DNA of 64,000 bases from Anisakis pegreffii (lineage: Eukaryota > Nematoda > Chromadorea > Rhabditida > Anisakidae). Made by a program: the position numbers and the translations under genes. Below the pieces are notes generated by a model. The model was given only the letters and a program-made list of their open reading frames with translations. It searched no databases and had not been told where the DNA came from. Shown here piece by piece: positions 50,301-62,900 of this stretch (position 1 is the stretch's first letter; every line of letters begins with the position of its first letter). The stretch is taken from the NCBI GenBank assembly GCA_035041965.1, contig JAPYMA010000052.1:1-64000 (forward strand). Direction: 5' to 3'.

Positions 50301-52393
50301 CACCCATTTCGATTGAGGAATGAATGCATTTTGTCAATGAAACACTTCGGTAGATTGGAAAATTTTCTCATTCAAAACAGCGATTATGGAGATGATGAAA
50401 AAAGCACAAAAGAATCTTAAGTATCGCTGTTCTTTTGAACACCTATTGAAATTTTTTTGTAGGAAATCGCAAAACGAATTGAACAACTGAATGGAACGGA
50501 TTGCTTTCTGTCCAAATGATACTTAAACATGTAATGAACGTAATAAAAGGGATGCTTCGACATGAAGTGTCCTTCAAATGCACTTTTCCAAAAAACTTTT
50601 CCAAAACATTCGACAATCTCCACCGTTGTTCTAATAATAATGAACAGTAAATCACTTCAATCGATTCGTCGTGTTCACAATGCAATCTAAGTTGTGGAAG
50701 TCGTGTCGTGAAAAGTTTTCAATGAAAAAAACTGAAAATAAAAACAATAGTTCAGATGATTCAGTGCAATGAAACCTAAATCGTGCGATTCGTGAGAGAT
50801 TCGAACCGAGTTTCACAAAAGCAAATTCGTGAAAATTTGTTTTCATCAAAATCATCGAAAAATTTGGATTTGATTTGGAGTCTGTGATCGTTTCTGATCA
50901 CTTTTGCCATCTTTGATCTTCCATTGTTTGACTTTGACATCACTCTGATTCGGTTGACATTCATTAATTTCGAATGATTTTCAAATTATCACCGTTCCGA
51001 TTGGTTTTTATTGATTGCCCATTCCAGAACGTACGTAATAACGATATTGAGTGATTTTTTTTCAAACGTCCCATATAATGTGTCAAATTTCGACAGCAAT
51101 GAACCTTGTAGGTTTTTATTTCAGTTACTTGAGGCAATAATTGGCTACAGGTAAGTGCTGGTACTTACGAGTTCCAAATATTTAACCTTCTAATAAAACT
51201 AATTAAAAGGGCAATGTTTCTAATGTTACGACAGAACAGCAATGGTCAATCACCTCAGTTAGTTAAGTGCATTTCATTAAAAATAAAAGGGCGACAAATT
51301 TAGTTAATTGAAATTTGAGGTTATATTTTCAATGCTTTCAATGAGAAAAAGTGCCTTGATCTTAAATTGAGCATCAAACTGAACGGAAAACTGTTTGATT
51401 TTGAAAGTTCACAGGGAAAATGCGATTTCTCAACAGGATGGCATGAAATGACGGACGGCTGTAATCAAAACAATTTGTTGTTATCTTCATTTCACGTTTT
51501 TAATCGGCAATCGCTTTGATGATCTGATGGATGATATCTCAAACCAGATCCTGAGAAGAAGCGATTGATTCATCAATTCAAAAAATGGATATTGCAAAAT
51601 GATTGTACGGATATTCAACCGAAATAATCAAGCGACTCTAGGCATTTTGAAAATATTATTGGAAATCATTAAGTAATAACACTTATCGATAGAAAGTGAT
51701 ATGATGGATTTTTAAGCTAAAGATATACGATAAACGCAGATATGGAGCAAGTGACCAACAAAATAATACTCTGGGAATAGTATTGATAAGACTTGTTAGG
51801 TGGTATTACTTAGATTTGAAGCACTTACAATTAGATACTAAAGATACTTTTTTTGAAACTGAAGGCAGATACTTCGATGAGATTCAAACGGAAGAAATGC
51901 TTTGGTTCTGACCGAATAACCTTTAAAAATTATGCAAGCAAGCAGCTTCATCTAATCCATCATCATAACGCCTCTGATGTGCCGTGTTCCGTACCACCTA
52001 GATCATAAAGCAAAAACGCGAAGCATATCCTCCTAATAAGCACTGATCCAAGAGCTGTGAGCAAACTCTATGGGAAGAGTGTGCTCACAATCAGCAAAAT
52101 GAATTTACTTGCATGAACTCATGAACGCAGACATATTCGCACGAAATATTCAGAAGCATTCAGATAATTTTCAGGTACTAAATAATGTATTTTAGTCATG
52201 AATGGCGCTTTATAGGAAACGATAAAACAAGAGAGTATCTATCAACAATGAAAAGGATACTTACATGAAAAAAATTGCAATAGCATAAAATTACACTTAC
52301 CGTATAGACGACAGTGGATGAGAATGTACAGAACGTCAAGAAACAATAGAATAATTTTGATGAGTTGTTTAAGAAATGCTTCATAAGATGCAT
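38301..52393 (-). CDS. secreted low-complexity protein, 13 exons, unidentified
   Basis: Exons from 5' to 3': 52393-52301, 45029-44872, 44376-44205, 43945-43682, 43361-43058, 42664-42317, 42155-42012, 40783-40546, 40067-39802, 39656-39457, 39259-39143, 38749-38588 and 38396-38301; all phases join to give 853 residues. Exon 1 gives a signal-peptide-like start (KLFYCFLTFCTFSSTVVYT). Then come a basic region with six consecutive His (about 125), a helical Arg/Gln-rich segment (ARWHKLGPRIKKLNFAYRRR, 230-250), a Thr/Glu-rich stretch (about 340-420), Gly/Phe-rich and Pro/Thr-rich blocks (495-725), and a compact C-terminus (730-853) with ECEMCCF and DNLQRLQRWANTGGALDAIK. The tail looks like a true folded domain; the middle is probably disordered. 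An extracellular or cuticle-related role is only a guess. Exon 1 is the least certain part, across a 7.3-kb intron. Confidence 0.78.
45030..52300 (-). other. 7.3-kb first intron of the secreted-protein gene
   Basis: No intervening exon could be confirmed. One stretch on the minus strand near 49153-49060 is bounded by CTGACAG and a GTGAGA donor and is open, but its phase does not fit between exons 1 and 2. The intron holds a 24-bp perfect direct repeat 480 bp apart (45161-45184 and 45641-45664), a 41-nt perfect palindrome at 48340-48380 and a short AAT run near 48588-48607. Otherwise it is plain AT-rich DNA. Confidence 0.5.
48340..48380. repeat. perfect 20-bp-arm palindrome
   Basis: ATTAAAATACCTTTCTGAAT (48340-48359) and its exact inverse (48361-48380) are separated by a single T; CAG/CTG extends the arms after one bulged base. 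A partial third copy (ACCTTTCTGAA) follows at about 48400. Confidence 0.9.
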
Positions 52394-53012
52394 TTAATTA
52401 AGCGCTAACAGATGAAGTACTATAATAATTTATAGCGAGTCATGAAGGGCTCTCCAATGATGACAGTTGATGATAACTATAAATGTGATGATGATGAAGG
52501 CGCTCCTTAATATCGGTTGTTAGAAAGGATGTCGATGCAAATCCAGCGAAAAGTAAATTGAAACGGATTGAAAGGTATCAATTGAGTTGTTCAGATGATT
52601 GCTCTTAGATGCTGCTCGATGGTGGTGGTAATAGAACTGAATATCGGAGAGTGTTGAAGGAAGAGGATTTGCTCAAAAATTTGAAATGCTGAATTGAGAC
52701 GGCAGAAATTCGGATTAGATGGAGACGGCCAATTGTAACAACAAAACAGTATAGAGCACACAACAGAGCACACGGTCCGATGGATGGACAGTAGTGACAC
52801 GGTTTAGAGGAGAATGTGACGATGATGATCGCTGCATGAAATTCTTTGAGGTGGCTGATTAAAAACGTTTCTGTTCCATTTATTCCCCCTTCGCCGTAGT
52901 TCAATCCGATCACCGTATAAATCAGACGACACCCTATGAGCAACAATACGCACAGCAGCAACTAACTGCCGGCAGATAATGGACAACCGATGAAGATGAA
53001 CAAAATGAAGAA

Positions 53013-53062
53013 GGAGAAGATGATAATAATAATAATGATGACGACGATGACGACGACGAGAC
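53013..53062. repeat. imperfect GAT/AAT/GAC trinucleotide tract
   Basis: A run of GATGATAATAATAATAATGA followed by GACGAC-type triplets. In one plus-strand frame it would encode an Asp/Asn run, but a stop just upstream and no start codon argue against coding use. Confidence 0.7.
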
Positions 53063-54649
53063 GGCGGGTATGGTGACTGCTCCCTTCACTTCGAGTCGAC
53101 TTTAAGGAATTCACTTGAACGAAAGCCCTCCTCCCCAAATACCACAATAAAAACCTAACATTGAACTGATCAACGTATTAATCATCCGAACGAATTCTAC
53201 GTGCTGATCCGCGATAGATGCGAAGATCTCTCCTTCTAACAACCACACATTCTATCTGACATTAATGCATGATGCATTCGTTTCGTTCATGCTGATCCCC
53301 CACTGATCTAATCCGATCTTCTTCCACACATCTTTTGCATCTCGTCTTCCATATTCCTTTTTATCCTTCGACAATCGCTCTCTTCATGAACAGTAATTTA
53401 TAAGATGGGATTTCGATGTTCAACTGGCAGAATTTTACTGCCCAGGCGATCGCGATAATCAGAGTTTAAATTGATTCTGATTGGATTTATATCGTTCCTT
53501 AAACGCTCTGCGTTTGCACACTAGTCTCTGAGCAAATCCAGTCTCAATCCGTCTCTTCGATCAGACAATATCTTCGCATTCCATATTATTCATCGTCGTC
53601 ATCCTTATCCTATTACTCGTTTCATCGCAATTCAACCAACGAAATAACGCATTGAACGATATGAAGATATCAATATGGAATTTCACTTTTCTCTTTCATC
53701 CTCTACATAATGAATAGAATGCGATTAATTCTGTGGCTCATCGAGTAGTGACTAAATTGTTACATTATTTAGTCATCAATAACAATTCATCATAAATCAT
53801 CGTTGAGTCACTTATTCGCATTCATATGCTGCATTCTTATGCACATCTCTGAGGTGCACTCCATTCAATAAATCTTTTCGAATTTCTCTAAACTTCTGAT
53901 TCTCAAGTGTAATCAACCGTTTGAATTGGTTTTCCATAAGGAATTATTTTCATAGAGCTAGTTGTTGATGTTGATTTGTGTCTTTATTGTTATTATTCAT
54001 CTTCGTCATCCGGATGAAATTTGACATCAATTTGAGATTACGCAAGATAGATTCGCGTTTCTCAGAAGATATTCTACTAGTCAATCCACTCAGTCGGAAC
54101 AAGATTGAGCGAGCAGAAAAAGTTTTGTGGACATGAAACAGGAACAAATTTATTGACATTGGAGAGATGAACTCGGAACTGAATGCCTCAAATTTGAGTC
54201 GAATGCACAATATATTGGTGAATATTTGTTTTTGGTGATCGCCATTAAGTCACATACACAACATCAACACAGTTGCATTTGATCAACATATCATTGGATC
54301 TAGCATGGCAAGTGACCCGTGGGACTGAAGTTGGATTCTTACCCAGATCCTTATGAATGAAGCTAGTCGGACGTGAAACAGCACATGAACCATGGTACCA
54401 CTGATGAAGGTGTTGCGCACTTCTGCAAATGAGCCTACAAATCTTACGCTGGAATATCCTATAATCTTTACAATTGATAAGACATTTCGAGACTGGCATC
54501 CATAGATAATTTTTTGCATTAACATGGAATGGTTCTGAATATTTTCACGAATCGGTGAATATCTAAAAAGCTCATTTAATTCAGTGGTCAAAATTTTCGA
54601 ATTTCGTTCATATTTCCAAAATTTGCTCACATTTTCCGATGGAACTTGG

Positions 54650-54735
54650 AAATTGCTGATAAACTGCTGATAAAATCTGCTACTGATAAACTGCTGATAT
54701 CAGCAGTTAACTGCTGATAAAATCAGCAGTTAACG
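54650..54735. repeat. CTGCTGAT palindrome cluster
   Basis: Four or five CTGCTGAT or ATCAGCAG words in both orientations form a perfect 20-bp palindrome (AACTGCTGATATCAGCAGTT with one base overlap at its ends) and a 13-bp-arm hairpin GTTAACTGCTGAT, loop AAA, inverse arm ending near 54734. Confidence 0.75.
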
Positions 54736-56860
54736 AGGCAAGGCAATACCTTCGGCTTTATTGTCATTTTAGAAATGAAGGATTCAGCAGCAGAATGATT
54801 TCTGAATGATTCACTTCACATTTTTTGTTAGTAAATCTTGTTACGGATCTGCCTTCGTCATCATCATTTTAGACTTCAACAAATGCGCATCAACTTCTCG
54901 AATGTCCTGCTTGATTAACTTTGCGGATAATCAAAATTCCATTCCGTTTCTTCTTCTTTTTTTTGATGCGCATTCTGAACTGGTTGTGAGCAGTGAATGG
55001 CTCATGCACGGCTTCAATAATGCAAACTCGTGCCTGCAGCATCAAGTGAATGCAGCAGCACACCATCAATTAATTTTGCGTATTCATGAAATTTCGAAAA
55101 GAAAATTTCTGAGCAACGAACCATTCAACAATAATTGTTATGTGCGGTTTTATTCAATGGCTGCTGCATTCAAAATGATTTAATAATTCTATTTAATTTT
55201 GATTCTATGAACGTAATTCTAATAGGCGCGCAATCAAACAATTATCCGTGTTTTTTCGTCGATTCCGGATTAACCTATCGATGAAAATACGAATGGAAAT
55301 TATTTTGGTAGCTGATGTATTTTAGACAAAAATGATGTGTTGAAAGGTTTATTTTTCATTTTGCTGAAATTGTTTGTTTTGAATTGCGTTATGCGCAGAT
55401 GAAGTGTTCAATGTTAATGGATGTTATGAATTGTTTAATGTGTTTGTTTTGAAGTGCTCATAATGTTGTTGAAGTGTGGGGCTTTGATAATGGTCAACAA
55501 GTTCATCAATACACACAAATTTGTCAAATGCGATCGAGAAATTAGCACGGTGATACGCATTGTTTTAGGTCACTCACATAAATACCGAATTCCTGTTTCC
55601 AGCAATTGATTGATTCCTGTCATTATGCTCATTTATCCATGAGTTCCGCCAAACACAATGATTGAACGCAAGCGTACTGTGTTATCAGTATGCATGGAAT
55701 TTGTTTACGTGATCATTTGAGTGTTCCAGAAATCATTTCTGTTAAATTTAATATCGAAGAAGTGGCGAATGAAACGCATATCTAACTTGTGATCATTACA
55801 ATGATTTCAGTGTGACAATCCACAAATGACACGATTCATATCGGGTGAATGTAATTGACAAGGATGTGAAATCAAGTACTTTGAATTGTTGTCGTTCTGC
55901 TTGAAGTTTAGTTTAATGACAGTTTTTGTGAATGTTTAAAAAGATGATTTCGTTGAGAATGTCATCGCAATAGTTAATTGAGGAGTGGAAGAAGCTATTC
56001 CTTTTACCAAGGCTCTCAGATATTGGCGTATTAGTTGAGTTGCAGTTTTATGGGAGTTGACCTTGTTTATAACTGTGTAAAAGATCTATAACTAACAACT
56101 GCAAAACTTGAACTGATTATGTAGATTGATCCGATTCAAACTGTTGAAACGTCATTCTGAATCAGTATGAAATACGATGAATCTCGAATTAAGTTTTGAA
56201 GGAGTTTGTTGCCTCAAATGAAACGAAATATACACTTGGACATACACGTTTCACATACATTTAGATATGTTTCACAATCAGTGATCAGTGTTATTGAATA
56301 TCAATGTCTTTAATTATCTTTAGTTTATTCATTATCATTTTACAACGTCGAAATTCAAAGACACCAATAAAAAGTCTCTAAAAGAAACCAATACATACAC
56401 AAATGAAGAAACACCAATGGGATACGATGAGTTTTGCAAATTAGTATAATGCAAATTTGTTGTTGATAAGAAAAGAGGTTACATCATTGTGAATAGATAA
56501 TCAGCACTGTGCAATGAAGTTTCATGATGGTGACGATGAATGCAAGGTCATTGAATGCGTGAATTTTTTTTTGTTTGAGGAATGTTCATATACATGAAAG
56601 CCATTTCTGGGGACACATTAAACCCTATTGGGAACTTACTGAATTTCTCATAGTTTCATTTTCAAACAAAATTTTCTTTGCGAAAACTAAAACAGTGAAA
56701 TAAAAAGAGAAAATTTCGTATACGTGAAATGATCGAGCAGTGACGATCACAGCTGCGATGAATACTTACATGAATTCGACGTGTTCAATGCATTCCCGGG
56801 GATCAGCAAAACATAAGAATATGGTGATGCAACATAATATTATTACCAGTCATTGTAAAC

Positions 56861-56866
56861 TTTATT
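56861..56866 (-). terminator. poly(A) signal of the lyase/synthase gene
   Basis: AATAAA on the minus strand about 100 bases after the stop codon at 56963, at a normal nematode 3' UTR distance. Confidence 0.6.
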
Positions 56867-56962
56867 ACATAAATTGCATCGGATTTGCAGAGTTACAATT
56901 TCTTTGAAAACATCAATTATTTATGATTCAGTTGATGGATTGTGATGAGCATATGGTTTGGT

Positions 56963-59900
56963 TTACTTTCCTTCTGAGACGAGTTTATCATAGGCATCGA
57001 GTGTTAGGAATTCGGAGAGCTCGGGTTCTGTTACAAGTTTTTCAATCAGTTCAGCTGCTTCAGGGATTCGATTCACGACTGAACCAGCTCGAATCATGCG
57101 GAGTTCCATTTCGGCCGCAATCGTTTGACGAACCATCTCGACGTCAATTGTTCGGCCATCTTCAAAAATTACTTTCTTTTTTTTTGCGAACGAATCATTC
57201 ATATTTAAACGAGAATCGACATTGTTACTACCAGTATAATTATTGTTACCACTCAGTAAATTCAGTTCGGATCGTCTTGGATTGAATTTAAGTTAAGTTG
57301 TTTGCCTGACAATGTGGTCCTATATGTTGATCAAAACTTATTTAAGCTGCTGTGTAAATTCAATAGTGAAAATTTTACTTTCAAATTTAGCCTCATGATG
57401 AAGCCACTGCCACAATTGAGCACGCGAGATCTCAGCCGTAGCTGCATCCTCCATTAGATTATACAACGGCACGCAACCGACTCCACTTAACCACGAGTCC
57501 ATGTATCCTGAAAACAGTCCATTCTCTACGCCCATTCACTGTGATAAACTCTGCCCTTTCGAAAATCACGCATTACAAACACTTCACCGAAAATTTGGTG
57601 TCACAAGCGATTTGACAGTCAATAAACTGTCACTGTTTCATTCGTAACAGATAACTCTCAACAACTATAGAATGACGAACGATGTTGTTATGAAGCTGAA
57701 TCACCATCTGAATGCTCAATGCGAACTCACCGAGTGTAACGGCGATATTGTGACGGAAACTACGTTCGGTGCGTGTTCCTTCGGGTATTGCTGTCAGATC
57801 TTCGCTCGTCACCGAGACCGAATTCAGTAATTTATCGATTTGATTCTGCTGTGGCATCGTTGAATCGAACACATCCCGTGCAACTTTCACTAAATCTGGA
57901 TGTGCCACCCATGTGCCGTCGTGTCCTTCAATTGATGAACTTTCATTGACGATCCAAAAAAATTTCAAATTGGAGCCACTTTGCTCGAACAAAAATATCT
58001 ATGAAAATGATTCATTGTGTTGAATTTGCACATTAATCACGCAAAATTCCACTTGAAAAGATTCATGCGCACATATTTCAATTAGATATCACTATTAAAC
58101 ATTTTAAATTTCCGAGGAATGCCGAAGCAAACTCGAATTTAAGATCTGAATCGTGACTTGGTGAACGTGATTTACGTGCGATTGATCCTGAAAAAAAAGA
58201 AGAAGGTTTATTACTAACCATCAGTTGCCTCTCGTTCTTTATCTTGTTTGACCAAAGCGAGTGCCTTACGATTCGCTATCTGATCGTTTTTGATCGGAAT
58301 TTGTGCAGCCATTCCACCCATTGCCGATATTTTTCGAGCGTGGCAAGTCTTTATGCTGGCCAACGCATAAGCACGTAAAAATGGTGCTGTCATTGCTGAA
58401 TTTCAGATTGATTATGATTAGAATAAAGAGATAAAATATCAGTTCTTAAAACATTTTAGTTTAAGATTAGATACTGCTGTGGGCATCAATCAGTCATTCT
58501 TATTGTTAGATAAAATACCAGCATGTTTAACTCACCAAGAAGGCTCATCTATATTCACCTAATCTGGTGATGATAATTTCATAGGCTATTACACTTAATA
58601 CATTCATAATGTATTCTGTGCTCTGTGAGGCGAATGCATCGCTCTCATAGAATCAAGCCCATTGATCATATGTTTGGTTTGGACTCAGAAAATTTGATAA
58701 GACTATCGAAACTAGAACGAGCGATATTGAATGAACAACGAACTGATTTGGAAGCGATCAGGAAGGAGGAATTTGCGGTGATTTCTGAATACTTTGATGT
58801 ATGAGAAGATGTAATCCCATCGTCCACAGTTCAAACCGACTATGTAATCTTTCAGAGCGTATATTATCTCATCCATCTGAAAAGAAAATTCTGACATATT
58901 GCCGGCCTGAATGAGCAATACTAAATGAGAATTCACACAGCAACAATTTTTGATTTCTCACAAACTCTATGATCTCGAAATCGCATGGGCAGAAAGATGA
59001 TGGGCATGAACGTTTACAATCACAACAAGCAATGAATTGTAATGCATGAATTGTCTATTACAATAGATTCAAAAGAATCTGTACCTGGAATGCGGCTAGG
59101 AGATGCTCGATCAGAACGGTGCACTTGATCGATCCGTGTGGAACACCAATTTCTTGTTCGGCAAACGCAAAAACATCAGCCCACAGTTGAGCCTCCTCAG
59201 CATTTTGCAGTTTTGGTAAGTAGAAATACGGGCCAGATCCTTTGTCGAGAAGCGCTCGAGCGTTATGGAACAAGAACAGACCAAAGTCAAACAATGAGCC
59301 ACTCATCGGTCGACCGTTCACCAAAACATGTTTCTCAGGTAGATGCCAGCCACGAGGACGAACATTCAGCACTAAATTATTTTGCGATTATCCATCGACT
59401 AATTTGCTCAATTCCACGAAACGCACAATAAGCATAACAATTGCGGTGAATAGTGAATCTGTTCATCTATTATGACAGGGGTTCTCATAGGGGTGAAATT
59501 ACCCGTTTTGGGTAATTTGGAGGTATCAAGAGGTAATGTAAGTGTCGGGAAATTAGTATTTTGTGCAGTTGTTATGTTATGATAAAACGCCATTGTGATG
59601 GTATGTAAATGCGGTTAGTCTATGGCAACACTCTCCATCCTCCTGTTTTCTGAGCATTATTAACTCGTAAGGACCTAACAGGGTTTTCGTTCGTTTTAAC
59701 GGGATTTTCATTCTTTTCCGAGCTGTTGCAATCGCTCTCATAGCTTTTATCACCAAAAGTGTTCTCTTCTGATAATTTCTCATTCATTTCACGCAACAAC
59801 TGAAGTCAAATTCTCATTCTATCAAATACACTCTATAATTGATCATTTTACTCTCGAACGTTGTTGATCAATACTATTCGTTTTCTGTGTTGTTGATTTC

Positions 59901-62900
59901 GGCTGTCAACACTCGTCAACGTATCCAATGAATAGCATATACTACAGAATAAGAAACATGTTCTAACAGTGAAGTGAAATGAGACGAAGTGAATGATAAA
60001 AACTCATCAACAGAACGATATTAGCATCTAATAGCTATGAGAGTGAACAGAACACGTCTAAAAAGAATGAGAGTTCATCAGAATCAATTTGAAGTGAGCG
60101 TGTAACAGACAATAGCTTTTCATGCAATCATAATCGACTGCAATAATGAGCAACACAACGGTCTAGGACACCAATTTCTTTCACGCTGCAGAGAAAGTTC
60201 CGGACCATTTTTCTTGCATAATAGCGATTGAATTGCAATAATAATACGAAAATTGTTATAAATAATATGAATTAAAGCAATCACCAGCATGATTCTTATT
60301 GAGACTGTACTCTTTCTTTGTGGTAGGGTGTGTGTACGAGATATCCCCCCTAACCGCATCGTACAAATTCATCTGTCCCTCGAGTTGATTCCTCCACGAT
60401 GGTGTATTTGAGTCTTCGAAATCAGCCATGAACACTTTTGCGCCACTGTTTAGCGCATTGATCACCATCTTACGATCTGTTGGTCCTGTTATTTCCACTC
60501 GTCGATCCTTAAAGAAGATTACTCATCTTAAGAAATTTACTTCTTAACGTCTAAAATGCAGTTCCATACATCCATTTGAATTTTAATCTAATCCATCCAA
60601 GCCTGAGCATGGAGTCGAAACTCAGGAAAACTATAGGTTTAGGAGTAAGATAAAACCTAAACTTGGTTGAAGTCAGTATGTCTAAAATCGAATGACTTAT
60701 GCACACTAGTGATTTTGTCCGCCAGTTTGCTCAAAACCAGAGAAAATATCTTGTTTTGACTGTGTGTTAAGTACTGGAAACCCTGATTTTTTCCACGTGA
60801 ACTTATGTGAGCTTAACGTTTCGCTTCTTTAAGATTAAGTGGTTTGTTCATGATACTACTGACCAACAAATCGTTCGGAATGACAGCACCAGTCCAACTG
60901 AGATCTTCTCGAAGCGCTTTCGTTTCAGGATTGAAATCCGGGAAATATTCCGAATTATCAATGGAAGCTTGAACAATTCGTCGCTTGGCCAGTAATTGCA
61001 AGCGACGTGAGTCGAACTTCTGATGCAGTTTCTTGAGGAAACGCATTGCGTTCGGTGTCAGAATCTTCTCATCTCCCTCTTTTTCGACTGCAGTCATCTG
61101 AAAATGCCTTATTGATTCCATCGAATCTAGTCGGTTTTTCAGATGATTATAGGCGATAAAGTCAGGTTGAAGGCCATTTGATCACAGTCATCAGCGAGAA
61201 TTTTCCCTAGAGAATGGAATTCGCATCTTTGAAACATCATTGAAAGTTGCATTTCCTATATTGGAATTTTCTCCAGTGTGTATCTCATGAACACGATGAG
61301 GGCAGCATATACTGAACAAGATCAAGTATTTTTAGTGCTCTGGATTCTACAATACAACTGTGTTGAACAAATCGAACCAGTGCTATCATAATAAGACTAA
61401 AATATAAAATTATCAGTCCCCAGTAGTACCGTAAGTATTTCGTCCTCATCCGGTGGTGCCGTAACAGTGTGTGCTTTATCGAAGAATTGCTGATCTTCGG
61501 TTGATCCGCTCAACGCTACAGTGGACGCTTTACCGCCCGAGACAGCATTCGCCACCTGATCGAAATAGCCTGTACCGACTTCACGTTGGTGTTTGACGGC
61601 CGAGTAACCATGCCTTCAAATTTGAACGTTCAGCATGATTTGCTATCCCATTCTCACTATAATTTCCCAACTCAACATGACATTTCTATCAGTTTTATGG
61701 TCCATCCTCTGTGAAGTGACAAGTTATGTAGTTGCAATGTAATTTATTACTAATTTATTACTATTTATTACTATTGAGTAATTTATTCACTAGAGATAGG
61801 TTGTGCATGCTTATCTCTAGTGATTGAGTATCACTGGAGATAAGCATCGCTCGATAAGTTGTGCATGCATTTAAGAGCAATATTCCATTCGATTTATGAT
61901 CATCACATAATGTTTGATTTGAATGTTTCCCACAGTCACGTGGTGGACTTTGACCTGTTGCGATCCATTAAGGAGGTTGTTTACTACTGCTCATTAATGT
62001 GCATGATCAAGTGATTTATCAAGGCTAATCTACCGTATTTTTTAATTCTCGGCAATCTGAGTGATCGAGAAGTGAAAGAAATACCGACAGATATTGCTAA
62101 GAGATAGATTCGCGAGAGATAGACTCACGATAGATTCCTTGAAGGAAACTAGCTACTTGTTTTGATGAATAAATATCGTTGACCTATCATTTAATTGGAA
62201 CACCGTGCTTTGTTCATCTTAAGAAGCAGCTAGTGGTGATGACAAACAAACACGTGGTGGACTATGACCCGAAACGTAATGATAAACAATGACGTCAACG
62301 AATGACAATTGAAGATAACTTCATGTGACAGTGGCGATGTCGAAATGAGCAAGTCATTAATCAAAACAATGCGCTTCGATAATGGAAGACGAAAAATTGC
62401 GAAACAATTTCGAAATAAAGATCGCTTGGTTCTAATTAAACTGTGCTTAAAATTTGCTATTCGTTTGCTCAAACCGTGAAGTCTCATATCGAAATTGAAT
62501 AACTGATTTGCTCGAATCGATGAGATAAACTCTCGACAGTGTTTAGAATCTCGACCCATAAAAGAATTATCGATGATACATCTACATATTATAATGTGGT
62601 TATGCTTATCGAGTTAAAATAATACTATTGTAAAGTTAGACAGTCGTGAAAAGTAAAAGTAATAGAATGTTCCCCGCTATCAGCAATAAAAATAGCTCAC
62701 TTTTCGGAATCGAATTCCTGTTGTTGCAATTCTGAATATGCGGCCATTCCACGTTCACGATAGTTTCTGGCCAGATCATAAATACTGAAACTATTGCAGT
62801 GATAACCGGCCAGCGTGATGAACTGATACTTGAAGCCCATAGCGCCCAGTTCCTTCTGGAATTTCTCCAGATCAACTGGTCGCAAATGTTTCCTCCAGTT

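Larger units (their letters stand above)
52394..56860. other. intergenic DNA between two minus-strand genes
   Basis: This stretch contains the presumed promoter of the secreted-protein gene. A GAT/GAC/AAT triplet tract lies at 53013-53062, and a cluster of CTGCTGAT palindromes at 54650-54735. A 125-codon plus-strand open frame at 54806-55183 has no recognisable domain. No gene is supported. Confidence 0.45.

Noticed and set aside
52605..52961. Hydrophobic minus-strand frame resembling a signal peptide (LLCVLLLIGC)
   Set aside because: No ATG; a stop codon lies immediately upstream in the same frame.
53013..53062. Acidic Asp-rich coding tract on the plus strand
   Set aside because: In-frame stop just upstream and no start; best explained as a trinucleotide repeat.
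54806..55183. 125-codon plus-strand open frame
   Set aside because: No recognisable domain, no neighbours in phase, AT-rich; treated as chance.
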